Origin: Antilocapra americana
Lineage: Eukaryota; Chordata; Mammalia; Artiodactyla; Antilocapridae
DNA length: 64,000 nucleotides
Direction: 5' to 3'
Assembly (NCBI GenBank): GCA_007570785.1
Contig: ML660213.1
Span: forward strand, 867,181-931,180
The notes below the pieces were generated by a model that searched no databases, was not told the origin of the DNA, and saw nothing but the letters and a program-made list of their open reading frames with translations. The stretch's first letter is position 1. Every line of letters starts with the position of its first letter. This document shows positions 1-11,365 of this stretch, piece after piece. Position numbers and translations under genes: made by a program.

Positions 1-322
1 AATCAATCTGGACACTTTGGAGATTGAAAGAGAGCCGAGCAACAATTACATCAGGACAGTAGATGTAAGTTTGAATTGTCTCCTATCTAATACACACACA
101 GAGTGTGCCAGCTGGGCAATCCTTCAATTTATCACCAAAGCACTTCCATCAATTTGAAAAAATCCAATCATGCCACTTCCTTCTGTGTAAGCATATGTGG
201 TCCGTGAGCTATTAAAGTTTGGACAGCCTGTTGAGGTTAGGAGTATCTGGTTTATGTTAATATATATTATATTCTTTCATTTAAATTAAAATTTCTACAA
301 TGCTCTTTAACTGATTAGTAAT
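1..322. other. No gene seen; AT-rich DNA
   Basis: No recognisable repeat, splice-flanked exon or RNA gene. A short CA run lies near 91-99. The stretch ends where BovB homology begins. Confidence 0.5.
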
Positions 323-1053
323 GAACTAAAGAGCCTCTTGATGAAAGTGAAAGAGGAGAGTAAAAAAGTTGGCTTAAAGCTCAACATTCAGAAAACTAAG
401 ATCATGGCATCCAGTCCCATCACTTCATGGCAAATAGATGAGGAAACAGTGGCTGATTTTATTTTTCTGGGCTCCAAAATCACTGCAGATGGTGACTGCA
501 GTCATGAAATTAAAAGACACTTGATCCTTGGAAGGAAACTTATGACCAACCAAGACAGCATATTAAAAACCAGAGATATTACTCTGCCAACAAAGGTCCA
601 TTTAGTCAACGCTATGGTTTTTCCAGTAGTCATGTATGGATGTGAGAGGTGGACTATAAAGAAAGCTGAGCACAGAAGAATTGATGCTTTTGAACTGTGG
701 TGTTGGAGAAAACTCTTGAGAGTCCCTTGGACTGCAAGGAGATCTAACAAGTCCATCCTAAAGGCAATCAGTCCTGAATATTCATTGGTAGGACTGGTGT
801 TGAAGCTAAAACTCCAATACTTTGGCCACCTGATGCAAAGAGCTGACTCATTTGAAGACTTTGATGCTGGGAAAGATTGAGGGCAGGAGGAGAAGGGGAC
901 GACAGAGGACGAGATGGGTGGATGGCATCACTGATTCAATGGACATAAGTTTGGGTGGACTCAGGGAGTTGGTGATGGATAGGTAGGCCTGGCATGCTGT
1001 AGTTCATGGGGTCACAAAGAGTGGGACACAACGGAGTGACTGAACTGAACTGA
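323..1053 (+). mobile_element. BovB LINE, 5'-truncated 3' fragment
   Basis: The fragment matches the 3' part of the BovB (RTE clade) open reading frame downstream of the RT active site, then the short 3' end finishing in the tandem GAACT/GACTGAACTGAA-type tail. Frame 338-880 (about 180 aa) stays open and carries the conserved stretch ending in a GHLMQR-like motif. It stops early at 878-880, so it is a dead remnant. The RT catalytic YADD motif lies upstream of the truncation and is absent. Confidence 0.95.
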
Positions 1054-1556
1054 ATGATCTTCTTATATGATTCAAACTGCCACCACTATGCTATGTATCT
1101 CCAATTAGATTCTCCTTCTCTACCTCTAAATTCACTTCTGTGAACACTCGAACTGGCCTATAACCATATATCCTGTCCTTTTTGAGAACCTCTAGGTTAT
1201 GTCATAGCTAAGAAGCAAATTTGTACTAATGCATAGAGAGGAACAGAGTTTAATGACTGATTAAACAGATGATGGTGACATCATGAAAGAAGTGTATTCT
1301 TTTCAGCAAAAGAAAATGTTGAATCTTCTTGCATTTTGTAAGTCCATTCTGACAAAAATCATGGACTCATGTAATACTCACATGAGCCAAGAGGCATAAA
1401 GGTGAGATCTTGATTTATTCCTTTTTTTTATTATTTTTAATTGTCTTCAAAGGTTGTTTTAGCATCTTGCCTCTAAAACACAGCCCTGGAATGGTTAATT
1501 TTAGCTATTTATTTTTGCTAATTGTTGCAAAATTGCTCTTTGTTGGTCTCAGGTCC
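1054..1556. other. No gene seen
   Basis: AT-rich, apparently single-copy DNA. No repeat family recognised and no supportable coding frame. Confidence 0.4.
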
Positions 1557-1700
1557 AGTCATTCGATAAATATTTATCGAACACCTACAACAGGGCAGGT
1601 ATCTTTTAGGTACTGGGAGAAATGTATTCAGGTAATAAAGAGTTTCTGATCTCAGAGGATTTATGTTCCAGAACAGAGAGACAGAAAAATAAATCAATAA
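1557..1700 (-). mobile_element. L2 LINE 3' end remnant
   Basis: Read on the minus strand, this resembles the ancient L2 3' end, with the conserved block about a small element 'listed often, last' followed by the AATAAATATTT-type tail (on the plus strand: ATAAATATTTATCGAACACC). It is strongly diverged. Confidence 0.6.
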
Positions 1701-2294
1701 AAAAAATACTAGTAGTGACAAATCATAATCAGATAATTGGGCTGACATAGCAATTGACTGAATCAAGATAAACCTTTCTGGAGAAAAAGAGCTCAACTTT
1801 GCTAGAAAAGTCAACTAAATGCCCTTCCCAAATAAGTACATCTCATTCTTATCTTTATCATATTCTCTTCTTCTGTTCTTAATGTCACTACAGCAGCTAA
1901 TTTTCTACCTGTTGATTAAGAACACAAACAAAATTTTCCCATTCTTTGAAATGGTAACACACCACAAATATCCTCATTGGTAGAGGAGCACTTTTATACA
2001 ATGCCAGGATATATAAAGGCAAGAAAATCTCTTAACCACCCCTCTTAAAAGATCAATAAGGTAAAACTGGAATTTTTAGTTCTTCAGTAGGTTTTCAACT
2101 ATCTCAGAAGATCTTCAAAATTATCCCAGACAAACAGATGAATGGACTAGAGAATCCAACAAGTTATCTAGATATATGTGATTTAAAACTGGGGTGATAC
2201 TGAAGTATAGCAGGGAAGAAGATAGTATTTTTACTAAATAGTGATGGGGGACAGAGCAGACAAACAGGGGGAAAGGTATCTTGATTCCTATAGC
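1701..2294. other. No gene seen
   Basis: AT-rich single-copy-like DNA. The last 130 bases (2164-2294) lie directly outside the inverted L1 arm and have no counterpart beyond 6314, so the palindrome ends at 2295. Confidence 0.4.
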
Positions 2295-2673
2295 TTGTCC
2301 ACTTTAATTTGCTTTTTATGAATGTCCTGTTCAAAAATTTTGCCAATTCTTTCTTGTTACCTGTGTCATTTTACCATAGATTTGTAGCAGTTTTTTTATT
2401 TTTTATTTTTTTAATATGCCATAGGTTTATTGGATGTATATATTACAACTATTATCCCTTATTGTGTGGCTTGCCATTTTTCACTTAAAGGTGTCTTTGG
2501 ATAAACAGAATCTTTACAATTTTAATGCAATCTTTTAATCAATTTTATTTATAGTTAGCACTTTTTTATCTTCCTTAAGAAATCTTTGCCTTTTGTCCCC
2601 ACTTCCCACAAAACTTTGTTGTTTTACCATTCACATTTACCTGTAATACATTTAGAGTTGTTTTTCACATATG
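2295..2673 (-). repeat. Left arm of L1-derived inverted repeat
   Basis: The reverse complement of this 379-bp segment aligns almost end to end with 5931-6314, at roughly 85-90% identity by eye. The sequence is an old L1 ORF2 3' region; the shared landmark AAAGACACCTTTAAG is typical of it. The main difference is an A/T-rich insertion here where the right arm has a TG microsatellite. A BovB pair now fills the spacer. Confidence 0.85.
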
Positions 2674-2675
2674 AA

Positions 2676-2685
2676 GCCACCTACA
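2676..2685. repeat. Probable target-site duplication, left
   Basis: GCCACCTACA pairs with GCCCTCTACA at 5913-5922 (8 of 10 bases). The two copies bracket the minus-strand BovB, as expected for target-primed insertion. Confidence 0.6.
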
Positions 2686-3805
2686 GTTCAGTTCAGTCAC
2701 TCAGCCATGCCCAACTGTATCCAAGTCCATGGACTGCAGCATGCCAGGCTTCCTTGTCCCTCACCAACTCCCAGAGCCTGCTCAAACTCATGTCCATCAA
2801 GTCGGTGATGCCATCCAACCATCTCATCCTCTATCATCCCCTTCTCTTCCTGCCTTCAATCTTTCCCAGCATCAGGGTCTTTTCAAATGAGTCAGTTTAT
2901 CTGCATCAAGTATTGGAGTTTCAACATTAGTCCTTCCAATGTATATTCAGGACTGATTTCCTTTAGGATGGACTGGTTGGATCTCCTTGCAGTCCAAGGG
3001 ACCCTCAAGAGTCTTCTCCAATACCAAGTTCAAAAGCATCAATTCTTTGGCACTCAGCCTTCTTTATAGTCCAACTCTCACATCCATATTTGACTACTGG
3101 TAAAACCATAGCTTTGACTAGACAGATCTTTGTCGTCAACATAATATGTCTCCTTTTCAATATGCTGTCTAGGTTAGTCATAGCTTTTCTTCCAAGGAGC
3201 AAGTATCATTTAATTTCATGCCTGCAGTAGCCATCTGTAGTGATTTTGGAACCCCAAAAATAAAGTCTCTCACTGTTTCAATTCTGTCTACATCTTTTTG
3301 CCATGAAGTGATGGGACTGGATGCCATGATCTTAGTTTTCTGAATGTTGAGCTTTAAGCCAACTTTTTCACTCTCCTCTTTCACTTTCATCAAGAAGATC
3401 TTTAGTCCCTCTTCACTTTCTGCCATAAGGGCGGTATCATCTGCATATTATAGGTTATTGATATTTCTCCCAGCAAACTTGATTCTAGCTTGTGCTTCAT
3501 CCAGCCCAGCATTTCGCATGAGGTACTCTGCATAAAGTTAAATAAGTAGGGTGACAATATTTGACGTACTCCTTTTCCAAATTGGAACTGGTCTGTTGTT
3601 CCACACCCGGTTCTAACTGTTGCTTTCTTCTTGATCTGCATACAGATTTCTCAGAGGCAGGTAAGGTGGTCTGGTATTCCCATTTCTTGAAGAATGTTTC
3701 ACAGTTCGTTGTGATCTACACAGTCAAAAGCTTTGGGGTAATCAATGAAGCAGAAGCAGATGATTTTCTGGAATTCTCTTCCTTTTTCTATGATCCAATG
3801 GATGT
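2686..3805 (-). mobile_element. BovB LINE, 3' part of a split copy
   Basis: Reverse complement of BovB from the RT core to the 3' tail (the tail reads GTTCAGTTCAGTCACTCAG on the plus strand). The RT frame is broken by stops and frameshifts; the region of the YADD box, near 3430-3460, is out of frame. In BovB coordinates the copy continues seamlessly at 5268, so 2686-3805 plus 5268-5912 form one insertion split by a later BovB. Confidence 0.92.
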
Positions 3806-5267
3806 GGATCTTAGGAAGCATCACTACGAACTATATGAATCTTAGGAAGCATCACTACAAACAAAGCTAGTGGAGGTGATGGAATTCCAGTTAAGTTATT
3901 TCAAATCCTAAAAGATTATGCTGTGAAAAGTGCTGCACTCAATATGTCAGCAAATTTGTAAAACTGAGCAGTGGGCACAGGACTGGAAAAGGTCAGTTTT
4001 CAATCCAATCACAAAGAAAGGCAATGCCAAGGAATGCTAAAACTACCACACAATTGTACTCATCTCACACGTTAGTAAAGTAATGCTCAAAATTCCCCTA
4101 GCCAGGCTTCAACAGTACGTGAACCATGAACTTCCAGATATTCAGGCTGGTTGTACAAAAAGCAGAGGAACCAGAGATTAAATTGCCAACATCTGTTGGA
4201 TTATCGAAAAAGCAAGACAGTTCCAGAAAAACATATATTTCTGCCTTATTGACTATGTCAAAATCTTTGTGTGGATCACCACAAACTGTGGGAAATTCTT
4301 AAAGAGATGGGAATACAAGACCGCCTGACCAGCCTTCTCAGAAATCTGTATGAAGGTCTGGAAGCAACAGTTAGAACTGGACATGGAACAACAGACTGGT
4401 TCCAAACAGTAAAAGGAGTACGTCATGGTTGTATATTTTCACCCTGCTTATTTAACTTACATGCAGAGGACAACATGAGAAATGCTGGGCTGGATGAAGC
4501 ACAAGCTGGAATCAAGACTGCTGGGAGAAATATCAATATCCTCAGATATGCATATGACACCACCCTTATGAGTGAAAAAGTTGGCTTAAAGCTCAACATT
4601 CAGAAAACTAAGATCATGTAATCTGGTCCCATCACATTATGGCAAATAGATATGGAAACAGACAGACTTCATTTTTTTGAGGTTAAAATTCACCGCAGAT
4701 GGTGACTGCAACCATGAAATTAAAATATGCTTACTCCTTAGAAGACAAGTTATGACAACCTAGATGGCATATTAAAAAGCAGAGACATTACTTTGCCAAC
4801 AAAGGTCTGTCTCGTCAAGGCTATGGTTTTTCCAGTTGTCACGTATGGATGTGACAGTTGGACTATAAAGAAAGCTGAGTCCTGAAGAACTGATGCTTTT
4901 GAACTGTGGTGTTGGAGAAGACTCTTTAGAGTCCCTTGGACTGCAAGGAGATCCATCCAGTGCATCCTAAAGGCAATCAGTCCTGAATATTCATTGGAAG
5001 AACTGATTGAAGCTGAAACTCCAATAATTTGGTCACCTGATGTGAAGAACTGACTCATTTGAAAAGACCCTGATGCTGGGAAAGATTGAAGGTGGGAGTA
5101 GAAGGGGACAACAGAGGATGAGATGGTTGGATGGCATCACCCACTCAAAGGACATAAACTTGAGTAAACTCCAGGAGTTGATGGTACAGGGATGACTAGC
5201 ATGCTGAAGTCCATATGGTCACAAAGAGTTGGACACAACTGAGCAATTGAACTGAACTGAACTGAAA
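3806..5267 (+). mobile_element. BovB LINE nested in another BovB
   Basis: A plus-strand, 5'-truncated BovB covering the pre-RT region through RT to the GAACTGAACTGAA tail. It is bracketed by GGATGT at 3800-3805 and 5268-5273, a candidate 6-bp target-site duplication. Its 5' end starts with a 24-nt direct repeat (3808-3831 and 3839-3862, one mismatch). Frame 4271-4621 contains RT with the catalytic box altered to YAYD (4547-4558), and there are several further stops, so it is inactive. Confidence 0.9.
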
Positions 5268-5912
5268 GGATGTTGGCAATTTGATCTCTTGTTCCTTTGC
5301 CTTTTCTAAATCCAGCTTGAACATCTGAACATTCACAGTTCGTGTACTGTTGAAGCCTGGCTTGGAGAATTTTTAGCATTACTTTCCTATTGTGTGAGAT
5401 GAGTGCAATTTTGCTGTAGTTTGAATATGCATTGTCCTTCTTTGGGACTGGAATGAAAACTGACCTTTTCCTGTACTGTGGCCACTGCTGAGATTTCCAA
5501 ATGTGCTGGCATACTGAGTGTAGCACTCTAACAGCATCATCTTTAGGATTTGAAATAGCTCAACTGGAATTCCGTCACCTCCATTAGCTTTGCTCGTGGC
5601 GATGCTTCCTAAGGTCCACTTGACTTCACATTCCAGGATGTCTGGCCCTAGGTGAGTGATCACATCATCATCATCATATGGTTCATGAAGATCTTTTTTG
5701 TATAGTTCTTCTGTGTATTCTTGCCACTTTTCTTAATATCTTCTGCTTCTGTTAGGTCCATACCATCTCTGTCCTTCATTGTGCCCATCTCTGCATGAAA
5801 TGCTCCCTTGGTATCTCTAATATTCTTGAAGAGATTTCTAGTCTTTCCTATTCTATTGTTTTCTTCTACTTCTCTGCACTGATCACTGAAGAAGGGTTTC
5901 TTATCTCTCCTT
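5268..5912 (-). mobile_element. BovB LINE, 5' part of a split copy
   Basis: Reverse complement of the BovB segment upstream of RT (the linker between endonuclease and RT). It picks up where 3805 left off. It ends near 5912 by 5' truncation and is followed by the right copy of the probable target-site duplication. Confidence 0.9.
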
Positions 5913-5922
5913 GCCCTCTACA
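5913..5922. repeat. Probable target-site duplication, right
   Basis: GCCCTCTACA matches 2676-2685 in 8 of 10 bases. Removing the BovB and one duplicate leaves about 20 bases between the two L1 arms. Confidence 0.6.
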
Positions 5923-5930
5923 GCTTGCAC

Positions 5931-6154
5931 CATATATGAAAAACAACTCTAAATGTATTACAGGTAAAGGTGAATGGTAAAACAACAAAGCTTTGAGGGG
6001 AGTGAGGACACAAAGCAAAGATTTCTTCAGGAAGATAAAAAGTGCTAACTAAATAAAATTGATTAAAAGACTGCATTAAAATTGTAAAGATTCTGTTCAT
6101 CCAAAGACACCTTTAAGAGAAAATGGCAAGCCACAGAATGAGGGAAAATATCTG

Positions 6155-6188
<34 letters not shown>

Positions 6189-6314
6189 ATCTTCAATAAA
6201 CCTACAACATATAAATAATTCCTACAAGTCAATAGTAAAATGACACAGATGCCCAAAAAGAATTTGCAAAAGTTTTGAACAGGACATTCATAGAAAACAA
6301 ATTAAAATGGACAA
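5931..6314 (+). repeat. Right arm of L1-derived inverted repeat
   Basis: Inverted partner of 2295-2673. It is part of a longer plus-strand L1 remnant that runs on to about 6700, so this arm looks like the original and the left arm like an inverted duplicate of its beginning. Confidence 0.85.
6155..6190. repeat. (TA)n(TG)n microsatellite
   Basis: A short TA run followed by about 12 uninterrupted TG units (6164-6188), sitting inside the right L1 arm. The left arm lacks it, so it grew after the arms separated. Confidence 0.95.
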
Positions 6315-6853
6315 CTGATGAAAGAAAGAGTACTCAGCTTCATAAGTCAATTATGAAATAAATACTAAAACCACATGGAAAACCAGTACACTTATACTCA
6401 ATTGGTTAAAATTTAGAAGGAAAGTGATATATATTCTCAACTACTAGCAAGGATGTGGAATGAGTGTAAAAGTATGACTTGGTATAACTACTTTAGGAAG
6501 CACCTGGCAGAACCCACTAAATAGGATAGACAAATACCTTATGACTAGAAATTCTGTGTCCTTCCCCCACAGAAGTGCCTTTCAAAGACATGTATAAGAA
6601 TGTTCATATTTACACTATTCTTAAAAAGTAAAAACCAGAAACAAATGTCTATCCAGAGTAGAATAGATAAAGTGTGATATATTCATATCATTGAATGTCA
6701 CGGGGCAAGGACTAACCAACTATGGCCTTGAGGTTAGTTCTGATATGAAGTCTGTTTTTGAATGGCTTGAAAACTAAGAATATTCTCTATATTTTTAAGG
6801 GATTGGTAAACACCCACAGAGAGAAGGATATGCCATAGTTCTATATGTGTCTT

Positions 6854-7071
6854 CATGCTTGTGCTCAGTTGCTCAGTTGTGTCCGACTCTGCAAACCCAT
6901 GGACTGTAGCCCAACAGGCTCCTCTGTCCATGGGATTCTCCAGGCAAAAATACTGGAGTGGATTGCCATTCTCTCCTCCAGGGGATCCTCCCAACCCAAG
7001 GACTGAACCTAAGGTGAGTCCTGAATCTCCTGCATTGGCAGGTGGATTCTTTACTACTGAGCCACTGGATG
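6854..7071 (-). mobile_element. Bov-tA type SINE
   Basis: Antisense tRNA-Glu-headed ruminant SINE. The BovB-like tail side (GCTCAGTTGTGTCCGACTC) comes first and the tRNA-like head (GGTGGATTCTTTACTACTGA) last. A short internal irregularity lies near 7005-7025. Confidence 0.92.
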
Positions 7072-7078
7072 TGTTCTG

Positions 7079-7131
7079 AAAAGCCTAAAATATTTTGTAT
7101 CTGCTCCTTTAAAGAAAATGTCTACAGGCCC
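7079..7131 (+). mobile_element. Ancient repeat remnant, family uncertain
   Basis: AAGCCTAAAATATTTT followed by a CTTTAAAGAAAATGT block resembles the end of a common old mammalian interspersed repeat, probably a DNA transposon. It is too short for a firm family call. Confidence 0.35.
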
Positions 7132-7539
7132 CTGTTACACAGCAGTGAGAAAAAAAAATAGCAACAACTACACACAACAGTGGGGACAAACAGCTTAAGA
7201 CATAGTGTTGGGAGGAAGATGCCAGACATAAGAGAGAATACAAAACCTGACTCCTTTCAAAAAAGTTCAAAAGCAAGCAAAGCTCATCTATGAGGTCAGA
7301 ATTTAAGCTAGTATTCTCCTTGGAGGGCGAGGAGCCACTGGAAAGGGTCCAGGCAAGTTCCCGGGGTTGGACTAGCTCTTTTTCCTTGTCATGTTTCATG
7401 TACATAGCTGGACTCACTGGTGGACATCTCTTGAGTGTATACTCACAGGAATGGACACTTTCCTGTGTTTAAGTTCTATCTCTACTTGAATAAAATGTAA
7501 GGAAAAATCAATAAATCTCCATGATAATTAACATGTATA
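7132..7539. other. No gene seen
   Basis: Single-copy-like. An open minus-strand frame of about 100 aa (7109-7417) has no recognisable domain and I do not call it. Confidence 0.4.
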
Positions 7540-7880
7540 TCCATATATTCAAGGATGTTCACCATAGAATTATTTAAGACGGATAAAAGCGAGAATAAAT
7601 TGAACAGTCCAACAACTGATTTGGTTAAAAAAAAAAAAACATGGATTACCTACACAGCAAACTTCTATGTACCCATAAAGCAATAAAATCATAAAAGAAC
7701 ACTTACTTGACAGTCAGCTTGTGAAAGAATATTTACTTGTATGGAAACATGCAAATGACTTATCTTAAATGAAGAGATTAGAAAGAGTATGTGCCCAATG
7801 AGTATTTTGTAAAGGCACAAACACATACCAGGATCTCTATCTAGAGGATTATTTCCAAGTAATGCATGGCACATTCTTCC
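7540..7880 (+). mobile_element. Old L1 3' remnant
   Basis: Resembles ancient mammalian L1 3' sequence: 'TTCACCATAGAATTATTTAA', an A-run, then the region where intact L1s encode the ...MEYY... end of ORF2. Highly diverged. Confidence 0.5.
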
Positions 7881-8123
7881 GGTTGTGGAATTAGAGGTGC
7901 CTTCACTTTATTATTGGTTTTGTTTGTTTACTCCTATTTCCTGATAATTATAAAAGAAAATTTTTTTTTGCAGGGAAAACATCTCTTTTAAAACATAAGC
8001 ATTTTTAAATACTTTTGGAAAAGTTGGCAACCAGCAGAGTGATTTGAAAGCCAGTTGCACTGGCTGAGATCAGTCTGGAAGGTGGTGTGAGGAAATATAG
8101 AAAGATCTATGTCAGCTAGGAGC

Positions 8124-8189
8124 TGTTCAGTTCAGTTCCGTTCAGTTGCTCAGTTGTGTCCGACCCTTTGCGACCCCATGAATTGCAGC
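8124..8189 (-). mobile_element. Short BovB/Bov SINE tail
   Basis: About 65 bases of the antisense 3' tail shared by BovB and Bov SINEs (TTCAGTTGCTCAGTTGTGTC, then CCGACCCTTTGCGACCCCATG). Confidence 0.85.
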
Positions 8190-9139
8190 TGTAGGGACAC
8201 TCTATAAACATGCTGCTTCTATTTGGGTCTCTCAGTACAAGATCCCAACCTCAAAGAGATCTAAGGCTTTACAGTATTAGCAGTGGCACACTGACATTGC
8301 CACCACTCTTGCACCGTAAGCCCCTGGGGGTGATAGATGACTTCTCTCTCATGCTGATAAATAGATGCTGACATGGCTTCATTATCTCCTCAAGGTTAAA
8401 AATCAATGGTTTACCCGTGAAAACATCTGTTTGTAAGCTTGTCTTTGCTTCTCTCATGGGCCACATTTACATGCTGGGCTTTAAGCATGCCAGCAATGAG
8501 AAGCTTAAGTTTCGTTTGGCCTGTTTTTTTCCTTCAACATGCTAAGACAGCTCTCTATGAGAGGAAGGGGGTGGAGGTGGGACTAGAACAGCAATGTAAG
8601 CCCACACTCATCCACTTGTAATGCGAACAAGTTAAATTTCACCTGTTAAAAATTAATGAAGAGCCTCTCTGAGCAGGTGACTAGAGACATGAGCATTGAT
8701 GTTAGATCAAGTGATGGATGTAGAATACGTGCCAGCCAAGAGGGTTCAAATAAGTACAACTTTGTTGTTGCTGCTGGTGGTGTTAGAGAGGCTGATGGAA
8801 AAATGGATTCCATTATCTCATAGAGGCAGTGGAGGAATGTTCATATTTAATTTGATTCTTCTTAATCAAAAACAACATGAAAAACAAATCAGGAAATAGC
8901 TAATTGGCAAATGAAGGACTTTTCATCCAAAAAGGGTTTAGCTTAAAAAACAAACAAGCAAATAAAAACATGGGCACTAGCATCATACATTCTGCAAGAG
9001 TTGGTTCATGAGTGTTTTCTGAAAACAAACTGTTTGCTAGAATTTTGAGAGTTTCTCAGTGCTCTACAGAGAGCATCTGAAATTTGACATAGTCCAAACA
9101 CTGAGCTTCTCTCTCTCCTGCTGCCCCTAATTTAACTCT
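8190..9139. other. No gene seen
   Basis: Mostly single-copy-like sequence with slightly higher GC than its surroundings. No domain-bearing frame, splice-framed exon or repeat family recognised. Confidence 0.4.
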
Positions 9140-9565
9140 TTCTTGAGGTCTTTATCTCTGTTTATGACAGGTCCACCTCCCACTGTGCTCAGGCCCCAAA
9201 TCTTGGTATTGCCCTTGACATCTTTTATAAAACCCCACACCCTGTAGTCCCTCTGTCCTGCTAGATTTAACTATAAATATGCCCAGAAATCTACTCCCTC
9301 TCACCACCCATACTGCTCTTCTCCTGGTCCAACCCACCTGATATCTTATATGGATTTTCACACAGTCTCTCAAATGGCCTTCTGACTCTGTCTTGTCCCT
9401 TGGAGTCAACACCCCAACCTAACACAGAGTCATTTTGTTAAAAAAGCAAGTGAGGTCACGGCATTCCTTCAGTGGCCCCCATCTCACCCAGAGAAAATGC
9501 TAAGTTCTTAAGACCCTATCAAAGTATAACCTTTCACTCCTTTGTAACATCTGGAAGCAAAATCT
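9140..9565 (+). mobile_element. L2 LINE remnant
   Basis: Pyrimidine-rich blocks resemble the L2 3' coding region and UTR: the segment around CTCTCAAATGGCCTTCTGAC, then TCAGTGGCCCCCATCTCACC and CTAAGTTCTTAAGACCCTA. Diverged, no open frame. Confidence 0.6.
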
Positions 9566-9819
9566 CACAGATTCTGTGACTTCTAATTTCTACTAGAAGG
9601 GTTTTATTTTTTTTAATTCTAACTAAGCAACCCTTCATAGATTCTAATTTCCATTTTAATGTTGTTTTCTATTATTTGATGTTTTATACATAGTTTAAAG
9701 TGATAACTTCAATCTTTTTTGTCAGATCGTCTCTTAATTTCAGGGCTTTACATGTGTAACAGCTACCAGACAGTATTTAAAGAATTAGTCATTTTTATAA
9801 AGATATGCTTCTCCAGACT

Positions 9820-10064
9820 CACAGACAAAGAAAGACTGAGTGGGATTTTGGAATTAGCATATACAGACTATTATATACATAGGATGGATAAACAATAAGT
9901 TTCTACTCTATAGCATAAAGAACTATACTCAATATCCTATGATAAACCATAATGGAGAAGAATATGGGAACAAATATATATAACTGAGTCACTTCACTGT
10001 ATAGCACAAACTAACATAATATTATAAATCAACTATACCTGAAAAAGGCAAAAAATAAAACCTA
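9820..10064 (+). mobile_element. Cetartiodactyl L1 3' UTR fragment
   Basis: Carries the older ruminant L1 3' UTR landmarks in order: AGGATGGATAAACAATAAG, TATAGCATAAAGAACTATA, GATAAACCATAATGGA, GAGTCACTTCACTGTATAGC, then AAATCAACTATACCTGAA and an A-rich end. Extremely 5' truncated. Confidence 0.85.
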
Positions 10065-10169
10065 GAAGATGAAAATAAAAGTGAAAAAATGAAGATGTAT
10101 TTCTCATAAATGATATTATAGCATGTAGAAGAAGAATCACATATCCATAAAAAGGTTAATACATAAAAG

Positions 10170-10387
10170 TTGCTGCTGCAGCTGCTTAACCACTTCAGTC
10201 ATGTGCAACTTTGTGTAATGCTATGGACTGCAGCCCACCACACTCCTCTGTCAATGGGATTCTCTAGACAAGAGTACTGGAATGGGTTGCCATGCCCTCC
10301 TCCAGGGGATCTTTTTGACCCATGGATGGAACCCAGGTCTCCTGCACTGCAGGCAGATTCTTTACCACTGAACTGCCAGGGAAGCCT
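10170..10387 (-). mobile_element. Bov-tA type SINE
   Basis: Antisense SINE beginning with a GCTGCTGCAGCTGCT-like triplet tail and ending in the tRNA-like head (TTCTTTACCACTGAACTGCC). Confidence 0.92.
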
Positions 10388-10618
10388 ACATAAAGCTTAA
10401 AGGAATGCATGTGTTTCCTCTTAATATCAGTGATTGTTAAGCCAAAATGCCATACTAAATAAGGCTGCAGCATCCACCAGTCCACAAAGAAAAACATACA
10501 AAATTATATTACTGATATTATTGAACTGGAGTCAACATGAATGACTGAGGGTTATTTCCATTTTGAGTAAGAAAGGGGCAACACTTGTATATGCATTTTG
10601 TAGATAATTAATAGCCTT

Positions 10619-11355
10619 GCTGCTCTTGAACTGATAATTTCAAGATGTGCAAACTGGATTTAAAAGAGAGAGAGAAACTAGAGATCAAACTGGATCACAT
10701 TCACTGGCTCATGGAGTAAGCAAGGGAATTCCAGAAATATATCTACTTCTGCTTCACTGACTACGTAGAAGCCTTTAACTATGTGGATCACAGCAAACTG
10801 TGGAAAATTCTTAAAGAGATGGGAACACAAGGCCACCTTACTTGCCTCCTGAGAAACCTATGTGCAGATAAAGAAGTAACAGTTAATGACACATGGAACA
10901 GCTGAGGGATTCAAAGCTGGGAAAGGAGAACACAAGTCTGTATACTGTTACCCTACATATTTAACTTCTATGAAGAGTACATCACGTGAAATGCTGTGCT
11001 GGATGAAGCACAAGCTGGAATCAAGATTTCTGGGAGAAATATCAACAACCTCAGATGTTCAGATGGTATCACTCTAATGATAGAAAGTGAAGAGGAAACA
11101 AAGAGCCTCTTGATAAGGGTTAAGGAGGAGAGTGAAAAAGCTGGCTTGAAACTCACATTCAAAAAATAAGATCATGGCATCCTGTTCCATCACTTCATGG
11201 CAAATAGAAGGGGGAAAAGTGGGAGCAGTGATCGATTTTACTTCCTCGGGCTTGAAAATCACTGAGGACAAAGACTGCCATCACGAAATTAAAAGATGCT
11301 TGCTCCTTGGTAGAAAAGATATGACCAACCTAGACAGCATATTAAAAAGAAGAGA
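10619..11355 (+). mobile_element. BovB LINE, left part, interrupted by L1
   Basis: Plus-strand BovB RT region, heavily mutated. The catalytic box reads Cys-Ser-Asp-Gly at 11056-11067 instead of YADD. It ends at a 12-13 bp sequence duplicated after the L1, and the BovB resumes at 17972. Confidence 0.9.
11343..11355 (+). repeat. L1 target-site duplication, 5' copy
   Basis: TAAAAAGAAGAGA, identical to 17959-17971. The first T may be coincidental. Without it the site on the opposite strand reads CTTTTT/AAT, a canonical L1 endonuclease target (TTTT/AA). Confidence 0.93.
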
Positions 11356-11365
11356 GAGCGAAACT

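Larger units (their letters stand above)
5931..6700 (+). mobile_element. Old L1 remnant, ORF2 3' region
   Basis: Decayed L1 ORF2 C-terminal coding region. Order and landmarks match L1: the AAAGACACCTTTAAG block, then the equivalents of ANKHM..., the zinc-knuckle region, and the block where other L1s read 'gaatatt...' near 6670-6700. Every frame is interrupted. It is much more diverged than the L1 at 11356-17958. Confidence 0.7.

Noticed and set aside
323..1053. Host reverse-transcriptase-like gene
   Set aside because: It is a truncated BovB with its 3' tail; the same sequence recurs many times in the window.
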